From Hymenochaete sp. R1 (Eukaryota; Basidiomycota; Agaricomycetes; Hymenochaetales; Hymenochaetaceae), in the NCBI GenBank assembly GCA_019400425.1, contig JAFREE010000013.1:124001-188000 (forward strand): a DNA stretch of 64,000 nucleotides. Reading direction: 5' to 3'. Positions 22,458 through 33,150 of the stretch are shown one piece after another. Below the pieces are notes generated by a model. That model searched no databases. It saw only the letters and a list, made by a program, of their open reading frames with translations, and was not told the DNA's origin. Every line of letters begins with the position of its first letter. The first letter of the stretch is position 1. A program made the position numbers and the translations under genes.

Positions 22458-25173
22458 CTAGCACGCTATATGCTTGAAAGCGCCTTCAGTTCTCCTGGCA
22501 TGCGTCAGGAGTGCGACGAGACTCGTGGGTGTCATGCCTTCCATCCGTTTTGCAGCACCCTAGAGAAAAAGCGTCAAAAGTCGATATCTACATTGAAAGG
22601 GACGTTATCAATGCGCGTACAATGCTTGCAGGTCGAACACGCGCTAATCGTTCTCGTACTTCTGAACTGAGTCCCTCGATATCCGTGTAGTCCATTTGAG
22701 GGTTAATATCGATGTTTTCATCTTCTAAAAATGTACGAAGGTCTGATTTTTGGCGGGAAAGATGTGGCTCGTATCGTGCTACAGTGACAGTCAACATTTC
22801 ACCCAAACTATAAAATTCGTTCTGGAACGAACCTTCGATACAAGCGCGCTCCAAAATCTGAATGTCGAGATTATTGATCTCAGGGAAAAGCGAGCGTAGA
22901 ACGTCAATAGAAACACTAGGTGTTCGGACCATATGATATGCACTAGATTGGTCCATTCAGCTTGTTTAAATAGGAAGGTCTCGAGTATTCCAATCAGTCT
23001 TTACCTGCGTCGCATGCCATCCATAGAAACATTAATACCACGCTTAGCCCAGCCTTGCGGACTTAGTTCACACTTTTTCAGTACAGACAAAGCTTCGATC
23101 AGCTTAGTCTCTGTGGTTTGTAAGGTTTTCCACCGTTTGTCAGATACGGCCCCAGCATTTCGACCGAGTTTGGTAAGCCTTAAATCAGCATTGTCACTTC
23201 GGAGCGTAAGTCTGTACTCCGAACGAGACGTAAACATCCGATCTGAGAGGTATTAGGTGAAAAGGGGGTATAATGAAATAGTAATGCAGAGAGAAAACAT
23301 ACACGGTTCCTCTGCGCCTTTCATGATCAGATCATCGATGAGAACGCCAATGAACCCGTCTGCCCTAGTTATGGACAACGGGGGACGCTTTTGAGACGCA
23401 AGACCAGCATTTATGCCAGCGATAATCCCCTGAGCAGCTGCCTCCTCGTATCCCGTCGTGCCTCAATAAACGAAGTCAGATGCAAGGAGAAGCCAAGGAC
23501 GTCGATGACTCACCATTGATTTGCCCGGCTAAGAACAGGCCCGCTATTCTCTTCGTTTCGAGAGTAGACTTGAGTTCCCTAGCATCGATATGATCGTATT
23601 CTACACCATACGCTGGTCGAACCATCTTGACGTTCTGCAAGCCAGGAATTGTGCGCATCATTTGTTCTTGGACTTCTTCGGGAAGGCTGCAGGAAAGACC
23701 ATTAGGATATATGAGATCTTCGCAAAGTTAGAAGATGGATGAATAAGTATTGTGAAGATAGTTTATAAAATCAAATACCTGAATCGTAACCTTCTGGTTC
23801 AAGCCAGACCTTATGCGATAACTTGTCAGGGAAGCGTTTAATTTTGGATTCCAATGAAGGGCAATATCGGGGTCCTGACTCAGACATAAATATATTAATA
23901 ACGAAGGACAAGAGAGGGAGAGACGAGCCTTTCTTCGTTTCTTGGATATGGACACTTTTATGAACATTTTCCCGAACGATCGCATGCGTCTCTGGTGTAG
24001 TCTCTGTAAGATAGCATAAAACCTGATTTTCCTAGTGCTTCTTGTTGAGTGGGCAAGCCAAAGACGAAAAAGAATAAGAAGCATACCGCATTGTCGGTTG
24101 TCTTATTCAAATAGCTGAAAGGCCTCGGATCGCTGTCTCCAAACAAACTTTGCGTCTTCTCGAAATCAATAGAGTGCTTAGCGAGCCTTGCAGGCGTTCC
24201 TGTCTGTAGACGGCCGAGCTTGAAACCTGCTTTCTTCAGCGAAGCGGAAAGGCCGACGGATGGAGATTCGCCTAACCTCCCCGCAGGGAAGGTTTTAGAA
24301 CCTTAATGGATTGATTTAGCATGGCGGGAACATTTCTATGAATAGCTCCTTCACCTATATGGATCTCACCCGACAGAAAGGTACCGGTACATATTACAAC
24401 CTCAGAGCAATCAATCTTTTCTCCGCTATCTATAAATGTTGAGAAGCCCAAGCTGCAATCGTGAATGAGGTCTCACCTAGCCTTATACCAGAGACGCGAG
24501 CCAGCGCATTGTCGTTTAGCGTATCCTCGAGTACTAGGTCGAATACGTTCGCTGCACGCATATCTAGGTTTTCGTGATTACAGAGCTCTACTTGCATGTG
24601 TCTCTTGTATAATTTTCTATCAATTTGCGCTCGTTGCCCCTGTAATAAAATCAACTTAGATGTGAAAGTTTGCCGTGTCAGACACTGCGCACCCAAACTG
24701 CTGGCCCCTTCGACTTGTTTAATATTTGAAACTGGATACCTGCTTTGTCTTGATTGTGCGAGAAAAATCCAAGTGAAATTAGCTCAAATCGGGAAAAGGA
24801 TACTCGTAATGCTTACCGGTTACTTTGCCCATTACACCATCTAGCGCATCCACTTCGCGCACTAAAGTACCCTTTCCAACGCCACCTATTGATGGATTAC
24901 AGGACAGAGCACCCACAGTGTTTAGGTCATTGGTGAGTAGAAGCGTTTTCGATCCGGTACGTGCTGCACCAGCTGCTGCTTCGCAGCCGGCATGTCCCCC
25001 TCCAACCACAACAACTATTGCGATACAGAAAAGAGTCACAAACCGCAACGCCGATGTTATTTTTGCAGATACGTGCCGTCATATGAGATTAAACGAGCAC
25101 CGTGGCATGCAACGAAATTTCTCAGACGAGAATGAGAAGATCGGTAACGAACATGTCGAATACCCGACAACAT
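22458..25173 (-). CDS. MTO1: Mitochondrial tRNA uridine-34 modification enzyme MTO1/MnmG
   Basis: FAD protein that, with the GTPase MSS1/MnmE, installs the carboxymethylaminomethyl-type group on wobble U34 of mitochondrial tRNAs. The N-terminus is Arg/Ser-rich ([16 protein letters not shown]), consistent with a mitochondrial presequence. Intron 1 (25076-25015) joins SYD to [14 protein letters not shown], the FAD-binding site, and requires a GC donor. Then follow [11 protein letters not shown] and [17 protein letters not shown] in the middle, [20 protein letters not shown], and the C-terminal VRPASI plus [14 protein letters not shown], ending at TAG (22458-22460). About ten exons on the minus strand. 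The C-terminal MnmE-interaction region is present, so the gene looks intact. It is divergent from the API5-like gene with about 150 bp between start codons. Confidence 0.9.
25015..25076 (-). other. GC-AG intron 1 of MTO1
   Basis: The minus-strand exon ends TCA TAT GAC G and the intron starts GCACGT, ending CAATAG. Joining restores the family motif [12 protein letters not shown]. The alternative GT four bases downstream (GTATCT) leaves the wrong phase. Confidence 0.7.
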
Positions 25174-25326
25174 GTGGAAGATGAACGTAAGACGTAGAAA
25201 GGTGTGGGTAGGTGAAGAAACGGTCCACGACAAGTCACGTTACCTACTTGTCTGTGCGCAAGTAGCGAGCTAGCTCGTACGCAGCAGCGCAGCGGTAGCT
25301 CGGAGTATACTTGCCCTGGTACCCTT
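25174..25326. promoter_or_regulatory. Shared divergent promoter MTO1 / API5-like
   Basis: Only 153 bp separate the two start codons, so the transcription starts of both genes must lie here or overlap the coding ends. It contains an inverted repeat CTACTTG (25244-25250) and CAAGTAG (25259-25265), followed immediately by the perfect palindrome CGAGCTAGCTCG (25266-25277). No clear TATA box is seen, as expected for housekeeping genes. Confidence 0.6.
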
Positions 25327-27780
25327 ATGTCTATCCAACCGCTCTCGGTCGACCCTCAATTAGAAGAATTCTTCAGACGAGCAGATAGATATCCAGACAG
25401 AAAGGGCTCTCTTGTGCGTTTTTACCAGTCTCTGGCTTTCTCGCCATCTCACAATAACAATGAAGCGAAGGGATGCTTTTAGGCGCCTGTTGGACTTGGC
25501 TCGTGACAATGACATTCCAGGGAAACTCCTCTTGTCTTCTAAAGTCAGAACATACTTCCCGGACTTCCCGGATCTTCAAGATGAAGCAATTAACGCCCTT
25601 TATGACATGTGCGAAGGTCAGGATCAGGAGGTGTGCAGGGCATTACAAAGTTTTTTTTGAAGTTGTTCAACTCGCACTTTCAGATCCGTATCGCTGGTTA
25701 TACTTCCTTAACCTCCGTTTCCAAGGCCATGATAAGTTACGATAACTCGTGGGCGCTTCGAAATGCCGACGTCCTTGTGCAGCTGCTGCAATGTGGTCAG
25801 TTAATGCTTTGTTCAGGCACCCGCTGGTTCACTGACAAACGCGTCCAATTCACGCAGACGACGAACGTGAACTCGTGACTGTAAAGAAAGCCCTTCAAGA
25901 GCATATCGACTTCAATCCGGATGGGTCGCTCAGAGTCCTCATGGATCAATGCAACTTTAACTCTGACGGTCTCGACACGGAAGAACGAGGGTTGCGTGAA
26001 CGTGTCCGTACCCTCGTCTTGCAATTTCTCGCGGAGAAGTACCGCGCTTGTGTAGCAAGAGCGGTTGAAAAAGGCGAAGTCGAAGATATTGTTCATTCGG
26101 GCCTTATGAATGTATGTTCGACCACACTAATCATGTATTGATATTAAACAAGTCTTTGACCTAGGCAATGAGTACAGCCCCAGCGTCTGAACTGCAGATT
26201 ATAGTCAAGGACGTTCTAATCAACCTTCCTGGATTCTCCATCCGCCGTACCGGCACGGAAGCAGGCAACAAAGTCATGAAGATTCTCATTCAGAGAGCAA
26301 GGCAATTTGTGTCAGCAAACGACTCGGACTCTGCGCTCGTCACACTTGAGCTTGCTTCATTTTTAGCTACCCCAACATCCTCCTCCTCTGCGGCACCTCG
26401 TATGATCAAGCCCGGACTGAGACATCCCCTGCAGCGATCTATGACCGTTGCAGATCCTTCATTATTCCTCAGATTTTTTAAGGATAAGGAATGGGAAAAA
26501 CTTACGCAGGACTCGGCCTTGCGCGTCGTTGAACTGGCAAACAAATTGTACGAAACTACAATAAAAACAGCTGGAAGTGGGGATCTGAAGGGAACGTTCC
26601 TGGATATCTCGCCTGCCTTGATTTCTGTAAGTATTTCATGGATTATGTGGGCCAAGATGTTCATCGTCAATATAGATTCTGCAACCACTCAACTCTACAG
26701 CACAGAAGCTCGGAGCGTCCCGTGTGCGTCTCTCAATACTTCGCACAATCAAACAAGTAGGTTTTTTTCATACGAAATACCGTATTCTGACTTCTTTTAA
26801 ATCAGATAATTGATGATCCAAAAGGCATTTTCGTACCACCTTCAACATTATCAAAAATACTAGAGACATTTGTTAACGAACCATCTACAACCCCTGGACT
26901 TGTCGTTGGGAATGAGAACCAGAACGAAGATGTAGACATGGCAGACCTCAACGCAGGTACCGCAGATGTTCTAGAACAAGAAGCGCTTGGGCTCTCGAAA
27001 GTATTGCTATTCCTTTCCCCCCTATATCTCACATATTTATGTCTTTTCCCTTAGATCATCCTTGCCGACGTAAAGAGACGCCAGTCCAGGTCTAATGGCC
27101 AAATATACAATCCATCATCCACCTTGAACTCGAATGCCATCCCGGCACAATCAAGTACTCCGCAATCAAGCACTCAAAAGGCATTGGGTACTTCCTCACC
27201 AGGTCTCTCCATCCGCGGTAATTCTACCCTCTCAAAGAACAAGAGGGCTCGTGAGGACGGAGGAAAGATGGACATTGATTCCGGCGATTCCGAGCAAGAA
27301 AACCTATCTGCGAAGCGAGCACGTAGCATGGCTTCGGCTCCTCGCGTGCCTACTCCAAAGCTTCCGGCATCGCTACCCAGTTCACCGTCTCTACTCAGTA
27401 GGCTGTCTGGCGGCTCACCTCTCCCTTCCTCTTTATCACCAAGATCAAAAGGTGATACTTTCTTCTTCGAAGCTAATCGAAGATTACTTATAAAAACCCT
27501 TGTAAAAATAGTCTTGCTACAACCGCAATCTATCGAAAACGCCTCAGGGCTCACGAATGGCACTGGTAAAGGTATCACTATCAAGCGGAAGAACAGACTT
27601 GCTGTAACTTCGGATATTGGTCTGAATGGTATTGAAAGTGATGAAATCAAGATACGTGGGGCTGCAAATCGACCCGGCTTCAATATTTCAGGCGGCCAGG
27701 GCCAACAACGGTCTGCCAGCCTCCTTGATCGTTTGGGGAAGCAAGAAGGTAGAGGGAGGGGAAGCAGGAGACGAGGATAG
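25327..27780 (+). CDS. API5: API5-like (apoptosis inhibitory protein 5) HEAT/ARM-repeat protein
   Basis: Helical-repeat nuclear protein of the API5/AAC-11 family, which in animals blocks apoptosis after E2F signalling and has mRNA-export links; the fungal role is unknown. Exon 1 (MSIQPLSVDPQLEEFF) is spliced to RRDAFRRLLDLARDND. The block YFPDFPDLQDEAINALYD, then VRIAGYTSL, VLVQLLQCDDE and ALQEHIDFNPDGSLRVL align in order with the N-terminal repeats of API5 (the FPELADSAINAQLDLCED region of the animal protein). The C-terminal third (from about 27050) is Ser/Pro-rich and disordered, with a basic KNKRARED segment and a final RGRGSRRRG tail, likely nuclear localisation or RNA contact. About eight exons, intact, ending at TAG 27780. 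Confidence 0.82.
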
Positions 27781-28211
27781 AACGTGACAATTAGTCTTCA
27801 CATGTTTTTTTTTTCGTTCTTGCTTTACATCCTCTTTGTGACTTCAATGCCATTCTGCTGCGTGGTTCGTTGTAATTTTTAATGTAGATTTAGTTATTAA
27901 CAGGTTTGTTTACAATGTAGTCTACAGTGTCCAAGAGAATCGTAACTACTCGCTGAATTGAATTCGTACTCATTCGAGCAGACCGCGCTACGCTAACAGG
28001 AATCGGGGTATATAGTCCAAGGAGAAGCAACAAAGGGGTGAAGAGTCATTCAAGAAAAAATCGTTCTTGTGTTCATTATAGATCATATACAAGAAACCGA
28101 AGAAAAAGTTCAGGAAGGAGTCTGAGTGCGAAGTCGAAGGGCATAGGGTTGTAAAAAAGAAGACAAGTTGAGATACGTCAAATACGTCGTGAAGTAAATC
28201 TAAGGTGCGGT
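27781..28211. other. Convergent 3' intergenic region
   Basis: 431 bp between the 3' ends of the API5-like gene and the minus-strand unknown gene; AT-rich, no gene or repeat seen. Confidence 0.6.
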
Positions 28212-30838
28212 TCAAACCGTTTGGTCCAAGCCCGAGCTACCGGTTGGCTTCGCGTACATGGCACCGAGTGCCATAGGATACGAAATATCTGGTTTGACAT
28301 CTACGCAAATCCAAACCCCATTATCGCCGACCTCCGACTTGCCGATGCTTTTCTCGGAGTCATTGGCTCCTCCTTGTCGCTGAGCAATGTTACGAAGCTG
28401 CGAGCTTGAGCAAGCACGTACCAAAGTGCGGAATGGCGAAACAGTGGACGAAGCGACGGTATGTACAGCTCCTGAGACACTCCCGAGGCTTCGCGTCCTC
28501 TGGCGGGACCCCTGAGGACTGGACATACCGGAGATTCTCGCTCTTGAATGGGGTGTTCCTGGTCCGCTGTACGAACGAGTCAGGGGGTGCATTGTTGATG
28601 GCGGGAACTGAACGGTTGCCGGTGACGACGGAGCAGGAGATGGTGGTCGAGAGCCGAACTTGTACATGGGACCGCTCGCTGGTGCTGGTCGATAGGAAGA
28701 GGGCGGAGGGCGGGTTGGCTTCGTTGAAGTGGATTCCGGCATACCGGGTACGGGCGTTGACGGTCGAACACCGCTCGCAACGCCAGTCAGCACATCACGT
28801 ACATCCTTGATATGACCATGGTGGTACGGTGTTCCGAATTTCCAACGCAATGCACTATGGTGCCCAATAGTAGCTGCCCTCCCGGTCGACCTCGACCTAC
28901 CGTCAGAGGGTCGGGACTGAAAAGATGCGTTGGGGATAGTCGAAGGAGCTAATGATTCCGAATGACATTGTGAGTGCTTACGCACTGGGAGAGCAGTATC
29001 CCATTCATGGTTGTACGAAGAACGCGCCAAGACTTCTGCAGGAGTGGCCGACCGGGTTGTCGCAAGAGGGAGCGCAGCAGGAGAAGATGACGTCCGGAGC
29101 GCCGCAGGTCGTCCAATACTCATTGGATCACGGCAAGGTCCATTGATCTGCGGGTGGGAATTCGACCTACGCTTACCTTTCCTATCGACCCAGATTATAT
29201 CGCTCGTCTCACGCGTATCGAGCTCCTCTTCATGAGTCTCAATTTGCTCGATGTATTGCGAACAAGACAGCTGCCTGGTGTCAGTAGGTGCTGTATGTGG
29301 GCGCCTCTCTCCTTTTTTGGGGCAACAAGGATCATTGAACTTCGGATTCGACGGTTTTTTGACCAGTTTGCGATGCGCCCTTGCCTGGTCCGGGAAAACA
29401 AAGTCAGGACGCGGAGTAGGCGGCTCAACAGAGAACCACTCTGATTCAGAGTCACCCGTTCCTTCGACAGCACATGCAGAAACAGACATCTGGTTTTGCG
29501 TATCCGGAGGGATTAAATATGTTGATGCATCTCGTCCCTGACGAGTCTCAGTCGAGTCGCTATCGGAGTCGGATTCGAAATATTCGGCAACATCGATATA
29601 ACGCGAAGTCGAGGTCGTTGTCCATGAGAATGTCGATTTCTAGCGCAAAATGCATAAGAACAACGCAGTTCATTGGAAACGAACATTCGTACCAATCTGT
29701 TAGTATCCCTCTTGAGCTCCTCGTCAAGCTCAAGGGGCGGCCCTTCCATCCAAGGTCCGCCCACGCCGCTATCCTCGTCAAAATGATCAAAGCCTGAGTC
29801 AAGGCCAATGCTCTCGAACTCTGACACGCCACAACCCACTCTCCCGTCGCATCCGAACCCAAGCCCGCTTCGAGCCCAGATCGATCGAGCAAAGAGCGTT
29901 CGCAGACCTGCTGACTTGGGAGGATCTGCCTCGTGTCGCTCGCCCACATCACGAGACAAAATCGAGGCGATTGCACCATGATCGAACGTTGCTTTAGCTG
30001 CCACGCGGCGTAAGAAGCCGTAACGATCCTCCTTAGTGTGTGCCCGTCCCGATGGCGCGTCTCGTTGCGGAGCTTTACAGAGTCCAAATCCTAGAGTGGT
30101 CAGAGTTCCAGAGGACCCTGAGTCTTCTGAACCGAATCGATTATGCTTCGAGCGCTCAAAGGGGTGCAACGTTTTATCTGAAGACGGCGTGCGCAAAGAC
30201 TTCGATTCTGGAGTGAATACGTCGGGTCTCTTCGGAATAGGCGCCGAGGCGTCGTAGTCCCGCATTTGTAGGTCCATACGAGTGGACGCATCGAGGGGTC
30301 GACCGGTACCCGCTGAACTTCGCCTCGTCGGAGAGATAGGAAAGCGAGTCGTTGACAGCTCACTGGCAGCGAAACGTGAGTAAGCATAAGGAAATAGTCC
30401 GCTGTACTGCGCAGTACTGGGCACCCCGCCAATGTCGAGACCGTCTACGGAGAGGACTTGCGAATATGAATCAGAAACCTGGGCAGTGTTCTTTAGCTCG
30501 GCGCCGCCAAAGGTAATCATGCCCTCATCTGGATCCCACACCGCAGCAAACGTGAGTGCTGTTGCCGGTGGTACGACCTCCGACCAGCGAAGGTTAGCAG
30601 TAGGTGCTCGGAGTCCCGTATCGTCCATGTTAGCGGTAGCACAATGTGGGGTACTGGAGACCGATGCTTTGGAAGCAGGAGCCTTATAAGTTTGTAAAAT
30701 GAGCATTGGAAAGGAGTCATTGGATAAGAGAGCCTTAGTTACCTGACCCTTCGCGACCATAGTTCTCTTGAAGGTGAAACGTGGTGAACGGAATCTATAC
30801 CAGGCGGTACCTGGAGAACCTATCTCGGAGTCCGTCAT
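28212..30838 (-). CDS. Large Ser/Pro-rich protein of unknown function
   Basis: Not recognised. Two long minus-strand frames are joined by a 53-nt intron (29692-29640, GTACGA to GCTAG), giving exons 30838-29693 and 29639-28212 and a protein of 857 residues. The joined frame reads NRL then KSTFSWTTTSTSRYIDVAEY and an acidic SDSDSDS run. The protein has a short folded-looking N-terminus (WYRFRSPRFTFKR) and is otherwise rich in Ser, Pro, Arg and Thr, with repeated S/T-P and RS/SR dipeptides typical of a disordered, phosphorylated regulator. A conserved-looking patch near the C-terminal third is WKFGTPYHHGHIKDVRDVL. No signal peptide, membrane helix or enzyme motif is visible. The long intact frames argue that it is a real gene. 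The start is the first ATG of the exon; additional small introns in the 5' exon cannot be ruled out. Confidence 0.68.
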
Positions 30839-33150
30839 CGATAGCGAGCTTGTGGAAAAGAACGTGAAGAACGGAAGCTGGAAGGATATGAAAGGGTATC
30901 GTGGAAGTAGATGTCAAAGGTCGTGAAAAGTCATGAAAAAGAGGGAGTCATGTCAGAACCAGTAAATTATGCCAACAGGGCGGTATATATGCAATGAGAG
31001 AAACTGACCTTAATGAACGCTGTTTGTCTGACATTACCGTGCGAAAATATGCATGAAGAAACCCGCAATGTTATAGCAACCAGACTCAGGACGAAGGTTT
31101 ATGCACCAGCTTATGCTGGAACGAAGCAAGCACTGCCTCGCGCAGAGGGGAAGTGTATCCAATTTAACTCAAGAGACTTCTAGGACATGGCATCCATAGT
31201 GTTCCCGTCATAGAATCAAGACCGAAAGAGTATGAGCAAACCATAGAGATGGTTTGAATGACGAGTGGAGATACCTCATTCCTTCCGAAAAAAGTCGACA
31301 TGAGGCATGTGAAGGGCAAAGATGCAGCAGTTCTAGTATCATATCGATGTTAAAGCGGGGTTCCTTCAAGTCCGTGCGCTAGTTTTCAGGGATTATGGCT
31401 TCGTCGCTGCCGTACATCATCGTGGTAAGAAGTCAAGTTCGTCGCTTGGGTTAACTCTCCAAGAAAGGTAAAAACGTATCACGTGATTATAATTATGTAA
31501 CTAAAATTGAGGATCTTTGATGCCTTAGCTCTCTGCGGCTTGACCTCATCATTCATCTTCCACTTTCACTTTTCACTATAGTTTAGATTATTCGCGTCGT
31601 ATTGACTTCCCCTCACTTTTTCAACATCTTGCACATTGTGTCAGGATTTTGGGGTTGTAAAAAGCAGGTGTTGAGTGAGACAGCGGTCATGTCGGACAGG
31701 GATTCACGGACTCAGTCGGAGGTGTTCCTCCTAATTCTTGACGATTTCTACCACACTTTCTGACATCGGGAGACTTTGAGGAGTACCTCTGATGTGTATT
31801 CGCGAACCGGGGTGCTTCACATAGTATGTTTGTCGAATCATCTCCAGTGATATCCGGTGGCACCCTCTCACGGAACGTCCACGATACTGACATAACCGGG
31901 CTTGTCGCCTGGCCAGTGAGCCACAAAGTTTATCGTCCGCTTCGCTCACCCCGAGTTCGTGGCTGAGAACGGAGTTACTCTGAATTGGAAGCGTGCTTCG
32001 CCGTCTCCAATCCTCCTCTTAACTCCTTGCGGCGATTCTTCGATCGTCCCGTCCCCGCACCGGCTTCAAAGGACTATTTTCTCTCGACGATCCCGGACTC
32101 TCGAAGCAGGACAGCGAAACGCCTCGTGTCAATAGATTCTGACTGGTCCCCCTCGTCAACACACTACCCCTCGCTGGTTCTTAATGTCATTCGTGGCTGA
32201 CCCTGTGTTCTCGCGTGTCAACTGTTGGTCCGTGTGACTCTTCTGAAGCTACTCACCTTCGCTCCCCTAACTCGATACGGATAACGTGTTCTGTTTTCCG
32301 AAGGTCGGCGGTATGATCGAGTATGTTACCCGGATCGATGTTCGTAGGCTTCGCGAACTGTGATTATCTCCAACATCAAGCATCCCATGTTATATTTCAC
32401 CAAGGTTCTGGGACACACTGAGAAGTTCTCACTGTAAGGACTTCAAGTTTAACCGCCTCCCTCCAACTTGCGTATAAACATACCAAGTGTGGCCAAATTT
32501 TCTATTCTACGGTAAAAAAAAAGGATTACACGCAGGAGTGTTGCGGAGTCACGGAGTCATAGTAAAGCAGCAGTAGTAAGTAAGCTTTCCTCGCACTTAA
32601 AGTCCAGTATTGAGTACGACTATTCCGTGAAGTCGCGACAGATACACATAAGTGAGGTGAGACAAGTTTCTAGCGCCACAAACTATCTGAAGCCCCTCTA
32701 GTTATATTTAACAAACATTTAACCTCCTCAACGCACATAGTGCATGTAGTCCGCAATTCAACTTGAATCGAAGTGGGAACTAGGTTCGGACATACCGGAC
32801 ATTCTTTGCAACGCCCGCCCGCTTGCACTCCACACCACGCCTTCATACTTCATACTTCTTACAGTCACCCTGACATGGCATTCAGGCCTCCGAAACATTC
32901 GTTCCGGTAACAAGTGCACAAATTTAATTTAACGAAATATTTAACATAAATCGACATACATCGAATTGGACTAGTTTACATCCAGAAACACAGCTCATCT
33001 CATTGAGCGACTGGAATAATCATGAATCGTCCATTGTTAGCAAAGGTACAAAATCGAACAAGATGATGGAAGAAAGAAATATTACACATTTTTTCTGCTC
33101 GCGTTCACGACGCATGACAGCGTGTGGAGCACTTACGTTCAGCGTAACAT
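30839..33150. other. 2.3-kb region without recognised gene
   Basis: Only short frames are present (for example 71 codons at 31985-32200 plus, lacking an ATG start) and no exon series shows a known motif. It separates the 5' end of the unknown minus gene from the 3' end of AMS1. It may hold a long promoter, a non-coding RNA or decayed sequence. Confidence 0.45.

Noticed and set aside
28406..28810. Plus-strand open frame of 134 codons
   Set aside because: It lies antisense inside the 857-residue gene, with composition explained by the Ser/Pro-rich coding strand.
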